Origin: Arthrobacter sp. Leaf69
GTDB taxonomy: Bacteria > Actinomycetota > Actinomycetes > Actinomycetales > Micrococcaceae
Direction: 5' to 3'
DNA length: 64,000 bases
NCBI RefSeq assembly: GCF_001422645.1
Contig: NZ_LMLR01000013.1
Span: 168,464-232,463 of the forward strand
The position numbers and the translations under genes are program-made. Positions 35,719-45,636 of the stretch are shown here, piece by piece. Position 1 is the stretch's first letter; every line of letters starts with the position of its first letter. The notes under the pieces were generated by a model, which was given only the letters and a program-made list of their open reading frames with translations, had not been told where the DNA came from and did not search any database.

Positions 35719-36374
35719 TGTTCACCGGAATAATCGCCGAGCAGGGGAAGGTGTTGTCCGTTGAGCGCAACGGCGACATCAGCGCCACCGTCCGGCTCCA
35801 CGCCCCCGGCAGCACCGAGGGGCTGCCCCTCGGCGGCTCCATCGCCGTCAACGGCGTCTGCCTCACGGCCACGCAGATCGACGGCAAGGACTTCAGTGTC
35901 GACGTTATGGGCGAGACCCTGACCCGCAGCACCATCGGCGAGCTCTCCGCCGGCGACCCGGTCAACCTGGAGCGCTGCGTTCCGGCCGGCGGCCGGCTGG
36001 ACGGGCACGTCGTGCAGGGCCACGTCGACGGCGTCGGCAGGCTGCTGGAGCGCGAGGCGCTGGGCAATTGGGACCGGCTCCGCTTCGGTGTTCCCGCCGG
36101 GCTGGCCCGTTACATCGCGGAGAAGGGCTCCATCGCCGTCGACGGCGTTTCGCTCACGGTCACCGCGGTGAGCCCGGCCGCTGACCCGGCGCCGTGGTTC
36201 GAAGTGGGGCTGATCCCCACCACGCTGGCCGACACCGGCCTGGGTGCGAAGGCAATCGGCGGCCACGTGAACCTCGAAGTGGACGTCCTGGCGAAGTACA
36301 CTGAGCGCCTGCTCGCGTTTTCCGGCGCGGCAGCCGGGGGAGCAGCCGTACGCGCAGAGGGGGCAACAGCGTGA
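35718..36374 (+). CDS. ribE: Riboflavin synthase alpha chain, 218 aa
   Basis: Dismutates two molecules of dimethylribityllumazine to riboflavin. It shows the two tandem lumazine-binding repeats: [10 protein letters not shown] ... [13 protein letters not shown] and then HVVQGHVDG ... [13 protein letters not shown]. Start ATG 35718 overlaps the ribD stop as TGATG and its stop overlaps ribB. Length is typical (about 200-220). Also called ribC in some naming schemes. Confidence 0.96.
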   Translation: MFTGIIAEQGKVLSVERNGDISATVRLHAPGSTEGLPLGGSIAVNGVCLTATQIDGKDFSVDVMGETLTRSTIGELSAGDPVNLERCVPAGGRLDGHVVQGHVDGVGRLLEREALGNWDRLRFGVPAGLARYIAEKGSIAVDGVSLTVTAVSPAADPAPWFEVGLIPTTLADTGLGAKAIGGHVNLEVDVLAKYTERLLAFSGAAAGGAAVRAEGATA

Positions 36375-37126
36375 ACAATGTCAAGGACGTCAACGTCACG
36401 GACATCCCTGTCCAGCCCCTGCTTAACGACGCCTCCGAGGCTTCCCTGCCGGCGGAGCTCGCCGCCCCCGGCACAGTCGTCCCGCCAGTCGGACTTGACC
36501 GGATCGAAGACGCCGTCCGCGCCATTGCCACCGGGCGTCCCGTCCTGGTGGTCGACAACGAGGACCGCGAAAACGAAGGCGACATCATCTTCGCCGCGCA
36601 GCACGCCACTCCGGCCCTGATGGGCTGGACCATCCGGTACAGTTCCGGGGTCATCTGCGTACCGCTCGACGGCGGCCGTGCGGACGCCCTCGCGCTGCCG
36701 CCGATGGTGGCCATCAACGAGGACGCCAAGGGCACCGCCTACACGGTGTCCTGCGACGCCGCGGTTGGTGTCAGCACCGGAATCTCCGCCACGGACCGGG
36801 CCCTGACGGCCCGGATCCTGGCCGATCCCGGCAGCGAGCCGGCGGCGCTGACCCGCCCCGGGCATGTTTTTCCGCTCCGCGCCGTTAAGGGGGGAGTGCG
36901 GGAACGTCCCGGGCACACCGAGGCAGCTGTGGAACTCTGCCAGCTGGCCGGACTCGAGCCCGTCGGTGTGATCGCTGAAGTGGTGTACGACAACGGAGAG
37001 ATGATGCGGCTGGACGGACTTCGCGGCTTCGCCCTGGAACACGGCTGCCCGCTGATTTCGATTGCGGACCTGGTGGCCTACCTAGAGGCCGGAGGGTCCG
37101 CCGGCCATGCAGCGGACCCCGCGTGA
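36371..37126 (+). CDS. ribB: 3,4-dihydroxy-2-butanone 4-phosphate synthase, 251 aa
   Basis: Converts ribulose 5-phosphate to the four-carbon unit of the lumazine ring. The metal and substrate loop [16 protein letters not shown] and SSGVICVPL are intact, and the [14 protein letters not shown] segment carries the catalytic His. The chain stops after this domain; GTP cyclohydrolase II is a separate gene 13 bases downstream, rather than the fused RibBA common in actinobacteria. GTG start overlaps ribE. Confidence 0.95.
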   Translation: MNNVKDVNVTDIPVQPLLNDASEASLPAELAAPGTVVPPVGLDRIEDAVRAIATGRPVLVVDNEDRENEGDIIFAAQHATPALMGWTIRYSSGVICVPLDGGRADALALPPMVAINEDAKGTAYTVSCDAAVGVSTGISATDRALTARILADPGSEPAALTRPGHVFPLRAVKGGVRERPGHTEAAVELCQLAGLEPVGVIAEVVYDNGEMMRLDGLRGFALEHGCPLISIADLVAYLEAGGSAGHAADPA

Positions 37127-37139
37127 TGGAGGAGAGACA

Positions 37140-37835
37140 ATGACGACATCTGAAGCACAAGCACAGCTGCCGGCCGGCGGCCCGCATCCGGTCAGCGCCG
37201 GCCCGATCGTGCAGCTGCCCACCGCATTCGGCGACTTTGTGGCGCAGGCTTGGACCGACCTGGCCACCGGCGCCGAGCACTTGGCGGTCAGCTCGCCGCT
37301 GCCGCCGGTGGACGGGACGGCCCCGCTGGTCCGGCTCCACTCGGAGTGCCTCACCGGAGATGTGTTCGGCTCCTACCGCTGCGACTGCGGCGAGCAGTTG
37401 GCCTACGCCCTCGAGCTCATCAACGAGTCCGGCGGAACGCTGCTGTACCTGCGCGGCCAGGAGGGCCGGGGGATCGGCCTGGCGAACAAGATGAAGGCCT
37501 ATGCCCTGCAGGAGGCCGGTTTCGACACGGTGGAGGCCAACGAGCAGCTGGGCCTTCCCGTGGATGCCCGCTGCTACAAAGCCGCCGCCCAGATCCTCGC
37601 GGACATGGGACTTCACGAGATCCGCCTGCTGAGCAACAACCCGGACAAGCAGGACCGGCTGGCTCAGGCCGGCGTCCGTGTCGTGGAGATGGTGCCCACC
37701 GAGGTGCCGTCCCGGGAGCAGAACCTCCGGTACCTGCAGACCAAGAAGGACCGGATGGACCACCGGCTGGTCCTGGACATGGAGCCGGCCGCCCCGGCTG
37801 CCGGTCCGCGCGGATTCGACCACGAACAAGACTGA
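37140..37835 (+). CDS. ribA: GTP cyclohydrolase II, 231 aa
   Basis: Opens GTP to the diaminopyrimidine precursor of riboflavin. Zinc ligands C70, C81 and C83 lie in [15 protein letters not shown], and the catalytic GQEGRGIGL loop follows. ATG 37140 has GGAGGAGAG upstream, so this is a free-standing enzyme and not a fragment of a broken fusion. The N-terminal 25 residues are a Pro/Gly linker-like remnant, which hints that it arose by splitting a RibBA fusion. Confidence 0.95.
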   Translation: MTTSEAQAQLPAGGPHPVSAGPIVQLPTAFGDFVAQAWTDLATGAEHLAVSSPLPPVDGTAPLVRLHSECLTGDVFGSYRCDCGEQLAYALELINESGGTLLYLRGQEGRGIGLANKMKAYALQEAGFDTVEANEQLGLPVDARCYKAAAQILADMGLHEIRLLSNNPDKQDRLAQAGVRVVEMVPTEVPSREQNLRYLQTKKDRMDHRLVLDMEPAAPAAGPRGFDHEQD

Positions 37836-37914
37836 AAGACTTTCAGCCGGCCCCGGCGGGCCGCCTGACGTTGCACCACACCACACAACGACTGAGCAGA
37901 ACAAGGATTCCCAG

Positions 37915-38400
37915 ATGAGCGGACACGGCGCACCACAGATTGACCTCAGTACCTTCAAACCGGAGGAGACATCCCGGCTGAAACTGGCCATCGTGGCCGC
38001 CAGCTGGCACACCCAGATCATGGACGGACTGCTGGACGGCGCCCTGCGCGCGGCGAAGGACGCCGGCATCAGCGAACTGACTGTGCTCCGGGTACCCGGG
38101 ACGTTCGAGCTCCCCGTGGCCGCCGCGCGGCTGGCACCGCACTTCGACGCCGTCGTGGCCCTCGGCGTCGTGATCCGCGGCGGAACCCCGCACTTCGAGT
38201 ACGTCTGCGAGGCGGCCACGCTGGGCCTGACCGAGGTCTCAGTGCGCACCGGCGTCCCGGTCGGCTTCGGCGTGCTGACCTGCGATACGGAACAGCAGGG
38301 CATTGACCGGGCCGGGCTGCCGGGCTCGACCGAGGACAAGGGCCACGAGGCCGTCACCGCCGCCTTGGCCACCGCGGTGACGCTCCAGCAGTTCAGCTAG
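37915..38400 (+). CDS. ribH: 6,7-dimethyl-8-ribityllumazine synthase, 161 aa
   Basis: Condenses the RibB and RibD products to lumazine and forms icosahedral shells in many bacteria. It has [26 protein letters not shown] and the catalytic H93 in [14 protein letters not shown] 37915 follows AAGGA by about eight bases. Last gene of the rib operon. Confidence 0.96.
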   Translation: MSGHGAPQIDLSTFKPEETSRLKLAIVAASWHTQIMDGLLDGALRAAKDAGISELTVLRVPGTFELPVAAARLAPHFDAVVALGVVIRGGTPHFEYVCEAATLGLTEVSVRTGVPVGFGVLTCDTEQQGIDRAGLPGSTEDKGHEAVTAALATAVTLQQFS

Positions 38401-38410
38401 GACTGGTGCA

Positions 38411-38451
38411 AGGGTTCGGCCGTGAACCCGAAGACGGCCCGGCCGAACCCT
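38411..38451 (+). terminator. Hairpin after ribH
   Basis: AGGGTTCGGCC (38411-38421) pairs with GGCCGAACCCT (38441-38451). No U-run, but the 11-bp stem ends the rib operon. A 16-base direct repeat (GCCGAACCCTGCCCCT) follows it. Confidence 0.5.
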
Positions 38452-38551
38452 GCCCCTGCCGAACCCTGCCCCTGTGGAATCGCTCACATCCCCGGCGTCA
38501 TGCGAGCCCCCGGAAGGCGCCCACCACCCGCGAGCAAGTAGGCTGGAGGGT

Positions 38552-38815
38552 GTGAAGAATTTCGAATCGCTGTTCGCAGAACTGAGTGAGAAGGCAGCCG
38601 TCCGTCCGGAGGGCTCCCGCACCGTCGCCGAACTGGATTCCGGAGTCCACGGCATCGGCAAGAAAGTCGTGGAGGAAGCAGCCGAGGTATGGATGGCTGC
38701 CGAGTACGAATCCGATGAAGCCGCCGCTGAAGAGATCTCGCAGCTGCTCTATCACCTGCAGGTTCTGATGCTCGCCAAAGGTCTCAGCCTGGAAGACGTC
38801 TACAAGCATCTCTAG
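38552..38815 (+). CDS. hisE: Phosphoribosyl-ATP pyrophosphatase, 87 aa
   Basis: Second step of histidine synthesis. All-alpha MazG-like fold with [16 protein letters not shown], the metal-binding Glu cluster, and [19 protein letters not shown] 38552 is preceded closely by GGAGGG. It is followed by hisG at 120 bases, and is a free-standing protein, not fused to HisI, which is encoded 2.7 kb away. Confidence 0.95.
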   Translation: MKNFESLFAELSEKAAVRPEGSRTVAELDSGVHGIGKKVVEEAAEVWMAAEYESDEAAAEEISQLLYHLQVLMLAKGLSLEDVYKHL

Positions 38816-38935
38816 CCACGTTCCCGCCGGAACCGCACGCGCCCTGCCCTGCGGACCCGGTGTATAGCGTGGCCCGCTGTGCCTGAACCGACTGTTTTTG
38901 AACGGACTTCGTCCCGACCAAGAAAGACCTCCCCA

Positions 38936-39778
38936 ATGCTGAGAGTTGCCGTCCCGAACAAGGGCTCCCTGTCCGAAGCCGCCTCTTCCATGCTCGCCGA
39001 GGCCGGCTACCGCCAGCGCCGCGACACCCGCGAGCTGGTCATGCTGGACCCGGACAACGACATTGAATTCTTCTTCCTCCGCCCCCGCGACATCGCTGTG
39101 TATGTCGGCCAGGGCACGCTCGACGTCGGCATCACCGGCCGCGACCTGCTCCTCGACGCCGAAGTTGAAGCCGAAGAACTGCTCCCGCTGGGCTTCGCCG
39201 CCTCCACGTTCCGTTTCGCCGGCCCGGTGGGCGACTTCAGCACCGTCGAACAGCTGGAGGGCAAACGCCTCGCCACCAGCTACGACGGACTGCTCCGCGG
39301 CTACCTCGCCGATCGCGGCATCAAGGCCAAGGTGGTCCGCCTCGACGGCGCCGTCGAATCCTCCGTGCGCCTCGGCGTCGCGGACGCGATCGCCGACGTC
39401 GTCGAAACCGGCAACACGCTTAAGGCAGCCGGCATGGAGATCTTCGGCCAGCCCATCCTGAACTCCGAAGCCGTCCTGATCGGCCGCAAGGGCGAGCAGA
39501 ATCCGGCCGCCGAGGTCCTGATCCGCCGTCTGCAGGGCGTCCTCGTGGCGCGGCAGTACGTCATGATGGACTACGACATCCGCAAGGAACTCGTGGAACA
39601 GGCCGCGGCGCTCACGCCCGGACTGGAATCACCCACCGTTTCACCGCTGCGGGACTCGGACTGGGTCGCTGTCCGTTCGATGGTGCCGAAGCGGCAGACC
39701 AACCGGATCATGGACGAGTTGTACGACCTCGGCGCCCGCGCCATCCTGGTCAGCACCATCCACGCCTGCCGCATCTGA
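38936..39778 (+). CDS. hisG: ATP phosphoribosyltransferase, long form, 280 aa
   Basis: Committed step of histidine synthesis, feedback-inhibited by histidine through a C-terminal ACT-like domain, present here (long HisG_L type, about 280 aa). The start [19 protein letters not shown] and the GITGRDLL and [17 protein letters not shown] segments are clear. ATG 38936. Confidence 0.95.
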   Translation: MLRVAVPNKGSLSEAASSMLAEAGYRQRRDTRELVMLDPDNDIEFFFLRPRDIAVYVGQGTLDVGITGRDLLLDAEVEAEELLPLGFAASTFRFAGPVGDFSTVEQLEGKRLATSYDGLLRGYLADRGIKAKVVRLDGAVESSVRLGVADAIADVVETGNTLKAAGMEIFGQPILNSEAVLIGRKGEQNPAAEVLIRRLQGVLVARQYVMMDYDIRKELVEQAAALTPGLESPTVSPLRDSDWVAVRSMVPKRQTNRIMDELYDLGARAILVSTIHACRI

Positions 39779-39822
39779 CGCGGCGCGCGCAAACCTTCCG
39801 CAAGCGATTACCAGGAGAAGTC

Positions 39823-40599
39823 ATGGCTGTAGCCGTCCGCGTTATCCCGTGCCTGGACGTTGATGCCGGCCGCGTGGTCAAGGGCATCAATTTCGAAGGA
39901 CTCCGCGACGCCGGAGATCCCGTGGAACTGGCCCATCGTTATGACAACGGCGGCGCCGACGAGTTGACCTTCCTCGACGTCACGGCCTCCTCGGGCAACC
40001 GCGAAACCACGTTCGACGTCGTCCGGCGCACAGCCGAGGAAGTGTTCATCCCGCTGACCGTCGGCGGCGGCGTCCGCGGCGTGGCCGAAGTGGACCGGCT
40101 CCTGCGTTGCGGCGCGGACAAGGCCGCGATCAACACGGCCGCCGTCGCGCGTCCCGATGTCATCGACGAAATTACGCGGCACTTCGGCTCCCAGGTCCTG
40201 GTGCTGTCCCTCGATGCGCGCCGCACCCGTCCCGGTTCGCAGCCCACCCCCTCCGGCTTCGAGGTCACCACGCACGGCGGGCGCCAGGGTACCGGGATCG
40301 ACGCCATTGCGTGGGCCCGTGAGGCGGCCGACCGCGGCGTGGGTGAAATCCTGCTCAACTCGATCGACGCCGACGGAACCAAGGACGGGTTCGACCTTGA
40401 ACTGATCCGGCTCGCGCGGGCGGGCGTCAAGGTTCCGCTCATTGCTTCCGGCGGTGCCGGCAAGCCGGAGCATTTCCCGCCGGCCGTGGCAGCAGGGGCT
40501 GATGCCGTGCTCGCCGCGTCGGTCTTCCACTTCGGGCCGCTGGACATGATCGCCCAAGTGAAGTCCGCGATCCGTGAAGCAGGCTTCGAAGTCCGCTAA
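39823..40599 (+). CDS. hisF: Imidazole glycerol phosphate synthase subunit HisF, 258 aa
   Basis: Cyclase half of IGP synthase. TIM barrel with catalytic D12 in [23 protein letters not shown], and [22 protein letters not shown], plus [11 protein letters not shown] for phosphate binding. The ATG has AGGAGAAG upstream. The HisH glutaminase is elsewhere. It ends just before a perfect intergenic hairpin. Confidence 0.96.
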   Translation: MAVAVRVIPCLDVDAGRVVKGINFEGLRDAGDPVELAHRYDNGGADELTFLDVTASSGNRETTFDVVRRTAEEVFIPLTVGGGVRGVAEVDRLLRCGADKAAINTAAVARPDVIDEITRHFGSQVLVLSLDARRTRPGSQPTPSGFEVTTHGGRQGTGIDAIAWAREAADRGVGEILLNSIDADGTKDGFDLELIRLARAGVKVPLIASGGAGKPEHFPPAVAAGADAVLAASVFHFGPLDMIAQVKSAIREAGFEVR

Positions 40600-40616
40600 G
40601 TGCCACTCGCCAAAAC

Positions 40617-40679
40617 CAACGCGGGGTCACCTACCGCCCGTCCCGGAGGGGATTATGGGCGGTAGGTGACCCCGCGTTG
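40617..40679. repeat. Intergenic palindromic element, copy 2 (bidirectional terminator)
   Basis: Perfect 23-bp inverted repeat (40617-40639 with 40657-40679) with a 17-base loop, between convergent hisF and the TIGR03085 gene. Its outer arm CGCGGGGTCAC is the same as that of the element at 24199-24255. Confidence 0.85.
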
Positions 40680-40699
40680 CTGTGTTTGGGGAGGGGTGC

Positions 40700-41344
40700 C
40701 TAGAGTCCGACTTCGGCGGACTGCAGGAGCGCGACGGCGTCCGGCTGGCCCTCGAAGGTCACCAGCGCGTGGCGGGTGCGGCCATGGGCGTGCATCAGGA
40801 GTTCACCCGGATCGCCGACGATCGCCACGGACACCGGGGCGCGCTTGGCGACATGGCGGGGTCCGGACGGGCGCACCAGGACGATTCCGAGGTCAACGCC
40901 GCGGTAGAGGATGGCCGCCCGCTTCACCAGTTCGTCCCACAGGGCGTCGGAATACTCCTCGTCCAGGGCGCGGGGAGCCCAGCGGTCGACGGCGCGGCGG
41001 ACGTCCTCAGTGTGGACGAAGTATTCGATCAGGTTGGCGCTTTCGTCCAGGGCCTTGATCTTCATGGGGGAGAACGCGGACGGGCCGGCACGGAAGGAAT
41101 TGACCAGCCTGTTGTAGTCCTCCGGCGTCTTGAGCGTCGCGGCCAGCTCGGCCGTGGCCTGGTCCGAGGCCTTGGACAAACGTTTGAACAGGAGTCCGAG
41201 CCCGACGGCGGCTTTCCGCTCGCGCAGGTACAGGTGGGCGGCAAGATCCCTGGTAAGCCAGCCCTTGCAGAGCGTGGGGGAGTCAGGACCGGCCGCCAGT
41301 AAGGTTTCGGCCAGAACTTCTCGGGAAGGATCGACGAAATGCAT
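40700..41344 (-). CDS. TIGR03085 family DinB-like metal-binding protein, 214 aa
   Basis: Actinobacterial protein of the mycothiol/maleylpyruvate-isomerase-like DinB fold. [19 protein letters not shown] carries the first conserved His, and [18 protein letters not shown] the second (HTED), the usual metal ligands. Start ATG 41344 ([11 protein letters not shown]) has no clear ribosome binding site and may be leaderless. Function unknown; family members act as thiol transferases or metal hydrolases. It lies on the opposite strand between hisF and hisI. Confidence 0.85.
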   Translation of the reverse strand: MHFVDPSREVLAETLLAAGPDSPTLCKGWLTRDLAAHLYLRERKAAVGLGLLFKRLSKASDQATAELAATLKTPEDYNRLVNSFRAGPSAFSPMKIKALDESANLIEYFVHTEDVRRAVDRWAPRALDEEYSDALWDELVKRAAILYRGVDLGIVLVRPSGPRHVAKRAPVSVAIVGDPGELLMHAHGRTRHALVTFEGQPDAVALLQSAEVGL

Positions 41345-41499
41345 CACTTGTGAAACTAGCACGAGACGGCGGCGCGTGTGCACCTGAACCGCCGTCGTTT
41401 TGGCCCTTGGGAGACGATTCACACCGTGGTGACCCCGATGTTAAGCGCAGCGCCGGGCAACTGGGCGGCGCCCGGCCCCGAGGCACTAGACTTGAGGCG

Positions 41500-41964
41500 A
41501 TGTCTGAGCAGCCCGCCCCCGCCCGTCCCGAGGGAATCGCCGTCAGCGGAAACGCTGTTGACGGGGTCCACCCGGGTCCAACCGCGCCCTCGCCCGCGGC
41601 GCCCCCAAGCCCCCTCCCCGAGGGTCTCGCCGCCGCCCTGAAAAGGGACAGCGCCGGCCTGGTCGCTGCGATCGTGCAGCAGTTCGATACCAACGAGGTC
41701 CTGATGCTCGGCTGGATGGACGACGAAGCCCTGCACCGCACCATGACCACCGGGCGGGTGACGTTCTATTCGCGCTCCCGCCAGGAGTACTGGCGCAAGG
41801 GGGACACGTCGGGCCACGTGCAGTGGGTCAAGTCGCTCGCGATGGACTGCGACGGCGACGCGCTGCTGGTCCGCGTGGACCAGGTGGGAGCGGCCTGCCA
41901 CACCGGAACCCGGACCTGCTTCGACGGGCGCGGACTCGACGCCGTCACCGGTCACGCCGGCTGA
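41500..41964 (+). CDS. hisI: Phosphoribosyl-AMP cyclohydrolase, 154 aa
   Basis: Third step of histidine synthesis. Zinc cysteines C117, C133 and C140 and the DCDGD metal motif (116-120) are present; the enzyme core begins after a Pro-rich N-terminal tail of about 40 residues. ATG 41500 has GAGG close upstream. Separate from HisE. The 174-base spacer to trpE carries repeats and a hairpin. Confidence 0.95.
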   Translation: MSEQPAPARPEGIAVSGNAVDGVHPGPTAPSPAAPPSPLPEGLAAALKRDSAGLVAAIVQQFDTNEVLMLGWMDDEALHRTMTTGRVTFYSRSRQEYWRKGDTSGHVQWVKSLAMDCDGDALLVRVDQVGAACHTGTRTCFDGRGLDAVTGHAG

Positions 41965-42008
41965 CCGGCAGCCGACGGCGGCCCAGGCCGCCCGGGGGAG
42001 CTTCAGCA

Positions 42009-42089
42009 AAGCCGCACGAACCGACGCAGCCGCAGGAGTCAGCGCAGCCGCACGAAACAGCGCAGCCGCAGCACGGGGGACGACCCCCG
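42009..42089 (+). repeat. GCAGCCGCA repeats and hairpin in the trpE leader
   Basis: Short imperfect repeats with a GCAGCCGCA or AGCCGCACGAA core (42009-42070) are followed by a CGGGGG-ACGA-CCCCCG hairpin at 42074-42089. No Trp codons occur in a leader ORF, so this is not a classic attenuator. Confidence 0.45.
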
Positions 42090-42138
42090 CAACACCAATA
42101 CTTCAGGACCACTGAAAGAACAGGCGGAAACCACAGCC

Positions 42139-43704
42139 ATGCAGGACCTTGGAATCATCAGCCCGGGCCTGGAGGAGTTCCGTGAACTCGCAGGCCACAG
42201 CCGTGTCATCCCCGTCCGGCTGAAGGTGCTCGCTGACGCCGAAACCCCGATCGGGCTGTACCGCAAACTCGCGCAGGGCCAGCCCGGCACGTTCCTGATG
42301 GAATCCGCGGCCGTCGGCGGTTCCTGGTCCCGCTACTCCTTCATCGGCGCGCGCTCCCGGGCCACGCTGACCACCAAGGACGGCCAGGCACACTGGCTCG
42401 GCGAACCGCCGGTTGGCGTGCCGCTCGGCGGCAGCCCGGTGGACGCCATCCGCGACACCGTCGAAGCCCTCCGCACCGATCGTTTCGACGACCTCCCGCC
42501 CTTCACCTCCGGCCTGGTCGGCTTCCTCGGCTGGGAAACCGTCCGGCACTGGGAGCGGCTCACCAGCCCACCCGAGGACGACCTGGACCTGCCCGAGATG
42601 GCGCTGAACCTGGTCACCGACATGGCCGTGCACGACAACATGGACGGCACCGTCCTGCTCATTGCCAACGCGATCAACTTCGACAACAGCACCGAGCGGG
42701 TCGACGAGGCGTGGCACGACGCCGTCGCACGGGTCAAGGCACTGCTGGCGCAGGTCAGCGCCCCCGTCAAGCAGCCGGTCTCCGTGCTGGACCCGGCGGC
42801 ACTGGACTTCGCCTCCAGCGTGCAGGAGCGCTGGGACGAGACGGAGTACCTCGCCGCCCTGGACCGCGGCAAGGAAGCGATCGTCGACGGCGAAGTGTTC
42901 CAGGTGGTCATCTCGCGCCGCTTCGAAATGGAATGCGGCGCGGACCCGCTGGACGTTTACCGGGTGCTCCGGAACACCAACCCCAGCCCGTACATGTACA
43001 TCTTCAGCCTCGAGGACGCCAACGGCCGGCAGTACTCGATCGTTGGTTCCTCCCCGGAGGCGCTGGTGACCGTGACCGGCGAGGAAGTCATCACCCACCC
43101 GATTGCCGGTTCCCGGCCGCGCGGCAAGACGGTCGAAGCGGACAAGGCCCTGGCCGAGGAACTCCTCGCGGACGAGAAGGAACGCGCCGAACACCTGATG
43201 CTGGTGGACCTCTCCCGCAACGACCTGTCCAAGGTCTGCGTGGCCGGCTCCGTGGACGTCACCCAGTTCATGGAGGTCGAACGCTTCAGCCACATCATGC
43301 ACCTCGTCTCCACCGTGGTGGGCAAACTCGCGCCCACCGCGAAGGCCTACGACGTGCTGAAGGCGACCTTCCCGGCCGGGACGCTGTCCGGCGCGCCCAA
43401 GCCCCGGGCGCTGCGCCTGCTCGACGAGCTGGAACCGCACCGCCGCGGGATCTACGGCGGGGTGGTGGGCTACCTCGACTTCGCCGGAGACATGGACATG
43501 GCCATCGCCATCCGCTCGGCCCTCCTGCGCGAAGGGCGCGCCTATGTGCAGGCCGGCGGCGGCATCGTGGCCGACTCCGTCAACGCCACCGAGGCACTGG
43601 AAACCGTCAACAAGGCCGCCGCGCCGATGCGCGCCGTCCACACGGCCCGGTCGCTGCGCAACATCACGGCAGAATCCATTACCGACGCCGGGACGCAGCC
43701 ATGA
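42139..43704 (+). CDS. trpE: Anthranilate synthase component I, 521 aa
   Basis: Chorismate-using enzyme that makes anthranilate with TrpG. The N-terminal part has the tryptophan-feedback element LLMESA-like (FLMESAAVGGSWSRYSFIG), and the C-terminal chorismate-binding domain has PSPYMYIF, GSSPEALV, IAGSRPRGKT and SGAPKPRAL. Length is normal. Its stop overlaps the next gene as ATGA. TrpG is not in the window. Confidence 0.96.
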   Translation: MQDLGIISPGLEEFRELAGHSRVIPVRLKVLADAETPIGLYRKLAQGQPGTFLMESAAVGGSWSRYSFIGARSRATLTTKDGQAHWLGEPPVGVPLGGSPVDAIRDTVEALRTDRFDDLPPFTSGLVGFLGWETVRHWERLTSPPEDDLDLPEMALNLVTDMAVHDNMDGTVLLIANAINFDNSTERVDEAWHDAVARVKALLAQVSAPVKQPVSVLDPAALDFASSVQERWDETEYLAALDRGKEAIVDGEVFQVVISRRFEMECGADPLDVYRVLRNTNPSPYMYIFSLEDANGRQYSIVGSSPEALVTVTGEEVITHPIAGSRPRGKTVEADKALAEELLADEKERAEHLMLVDLSRNDLSKVCVAGSVDVTQFMEVERFSHIMHLVSTVVGKLAPTAKAYDVLKATFPAGTLSGAPKPRALRLLDELEPHRRGIYGGVVGYLDFAGDMDMAIAIRSALLREGRAYVQAGGGIVADSVNATEALETVNKAAAPMRAVHTARSLRNITAESITDAGTQP

Positions 43705-44336
43705 GCGGCGCCACCGTCAAGAGCACCAGCCCCGCCGTTCCCCGCTGGGCCAGGAAATCGACCCTGGTGCTGGCCATTGCCGCGCTCGCGCTGGCCGTCT
43801 TCGGCACCACAACGCAGACCTGGCTCATCGTCCACCTGGACCCGGCCCAGCTCGGCCAGGCCGTCAACAGCCAGGACGGCCTGCAGGTGCAGGGCAGCAA
43901 AGCCGCCACCACCGTAACGGCCCTCGCCCTGGTGGCCCTTGCCGGCGGGCTGGCCGCGTCCATTGCCGGCCGGATCGCCCGCTGGATCATCACGGCACTC
44001 ATCCTGCTGGCCGCCGCCGGCATCGTCAGCGCCGCCGCCGTCGTGATTGCGGACCCGCTTGCCGCCGCCCAGGGCTCGATCGCCGCCGCCACCGGGATCA
44101 CCGGCAGCGACGTGAACGTGGACGTCACTCTCTTCCCGGCCCTCGCCGTCGTCGCCGGAACCCTGCTGGGGCTCAGCGCCCTGCTGATCATCCCGGCCGG
44201 CCGGTACTGGAAGTCGCGGACGAAATATGACACCGCGGCAACAGGCAGTCCGGCCGCCGGGTCCGCAGGCCCGGCGGGGCCGCCCGACGAGATCGACAGC
44301 TGGGACCGGCTCTCACGCGGTGACGACCCCACCTGA
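43701..44336 (+). CDS. Trp biosynthesis-associated membrane protein, 211 aa
   Basis: Actinobacterial family TIGR02234, always found within trp clusters. Four hydrophobic segments are visible (about 20-45, 70-95, 97-120 and 145-165), with TTQTWL after the first. The C-terminal tail is hydrophilic. ATG 43701 overlaps trpE by four bases. The role is unknown; the constant linkage suggests tryptophan transport or sensing. Confidence 0.88.
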   Translation: MSGATVKSTSPAVPRWARKSTLVLAIAALALAVFGTTTQTWLIVHLDPAQLGQAVNSQDGLQVQGSKAATTVTALALVALAGGLAASIAGRIARWIITALILLAAAGIVSAAAVVIADPLAAAQGSIAAATGITGSDVNVDVTLFPALAVVAGTLLGLSALLIIPAGRYWKSRTKYDTAATGSPAAGSAGPAGPPDEIDSWDRLSRGDDPT

Positions 44337-44441
44337 GCCGAAGCCCGGCAGCGCCCAGCCAGTAGCGCGCACGGTAACGCGGCCAATATCGTCGCCAATA
44401 AATGGCAGAATGTAAGCAGTATTCACCCTGAGGAGATTTCA

Positions 44442-44732
44442 ATGAGCAACGCACCTGTTTCCGCCCCCAAGCCCGCTGCCGGAACCGGCTACTCCTACGA
44501 CGACATCGATCACAGCGAACCGACCGGCCACGGCAACAGCCCCGCCGCCTGGACCACTGTTTTTGTGATGCTCGTCGGCGCCCTCATCATGGCCATCGCC
44601 TTTGTCATCGCCAACACCCCGATCTTCATCGCGGGCGGCGTTGTCATGCTGGCCGGCCTGGTCATCGGGTTCGTCATGCGCAAGGCCGGCTACGGTGTGG
44701 GCGGCAGCAAGCTGAAGAACTCCGGCCACTAA
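44442..44732 (+). CDS. HGxxPAAW domain membrane protein, 96 aa
   Basis: Small membrane protein with HGNSPAAW (30-37), then two transmembrane segments (about 38-58 and 62-84) and a basic C-terminus. GAGGAG lies upstream of the ATG. The family occurs in actinobacterial trp operons between the TIGR02234 protein and TrpC, as here; function unknown. Confidence 0.9.
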   Translation: MSNAPVSAPKPAAGTGYSYDDIDHSEPTGHGNSPAAWTTVFVMLVGALIMAIAFVIANTPIFIAGGVVMLAGLVIGFVMRKAGYGVGGSKLKNSGH

Positions 44733-44734
44733 GG

Positions 44735-45553
44735 GTGACTGTTCTCGATGACATCAATGCCGGTGTCAGGGAGGATATGGAGGCGCGCCAGCGCCTCGTT
44801 TCGCTCGCGGAACTGAAGGAGCGCGCGGCCGCGGCCGCACCGGCGCGCGATGCCTGGACCGCCCTGGGCGGTCCTGCGGCCATGCGCCGTCAGCTGAAAG
44901 TGATCGCCGAAATCAAGCGCCGCAGTCCCTCCAAGGGCGACCTCGCCAGCATCGCGGACCCCGCCTCGCTCGCCGTGCAGTATGCCGACGGCGGCGCGGC
45001 CGTGATCAGTGTCCTGACCGAACAGCGCCGCTTCAACGGCTCCCTCGCCGATCTTGACGCCGTCCGCGCAGCCGTGGATATCCCGCTGCTGCGCAAGGAC
45101 TTCATGATTGACGAGTACCAGATCTGGGAGGCCCGGGCACACGGGGCCGATCTGATCCTGCTGATTGTGGCGTCGCTGTCCGACGCGCAACTGCGCGAAT
45201 ACAGCTCCCTCAGCCGTGAACTTGGCATGAACGTGCTCGTCGAAACGCACACGGCCGAGGAAATCGAACGAGCGGTTGCCGCCGAGGCGCGGATCATCGG
45301 CGTCAACGTGCGCAACCTCAAGACGCTCGACGTCGACCGTTCCGTCTTTGCCGAACTCGCCGGAGGCATCCCCGCCGGCGCGGTCGTCGTCGCGGAGTCG
45401 GGTGTGCGCAGTGTCGACGACGTCCGGCACTACGCCGCGAACGGCGCCAATGCGGTCCTCGTGGGCGAAGCCCTGGTCAGTGACGCGACCCCGCGGGAGC
45501 GGATCGCGGAATTCACGGCCGCCGGCGCCGAAGAAATCGCCGCACGTTCCTGA
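44735..45553 (+). CDS. trpC: Indole-3-glycerol-phosphate synthase, 272 aa
   Basis: Ring-closing decarboxylase of tryptophan synthesis. TIM barrel with IAEIKRRSPSKG (catalytic Lys), LLRKDFMIDEYQ (Lys and Glu), IIGVNVRNL and VAESGVRS for phosphate binding. The GTG start is two bases after the preceding stop. Monofunctional, not fused to TrpF. Confidence 0.96.
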   Translation: MTVLDDINAGVREDMEARQRLVSLAELKERAAAAAPARDAWTALGGPAAMRRQLKVIAEIKRRSPSKGDLASIADPASLAVQYADGGAAVISVLTEQRRFNGSLADLDAVRAAVDIPLLRKDFMIDEYQIWEARAHGADLILLIVASLSDAQLREYSSLSRELGMNVLVETHTAEEIERAVAAEARIIGVNVRNLKTLDVDRSVFAELAGGIPAGAVVVAESGVRSVDDVRHYAANGANAVLVGEALVSDATPRERIAEFTAAGAEEIAARS

Positions 45554-45636
45554 CCCGCGCTCCGGCCGGGCCACACGCCCGTCCGGACGCCGGCGCCTCC
45601 GTGCGGCACCGAAGATCTAGTTAGCAGTGGAACAGG

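Noticed and set aside
41965..42138. trp attenuator
   Set aside because: No short ORF with consecutive Trp codons and no terminator with a U-run.
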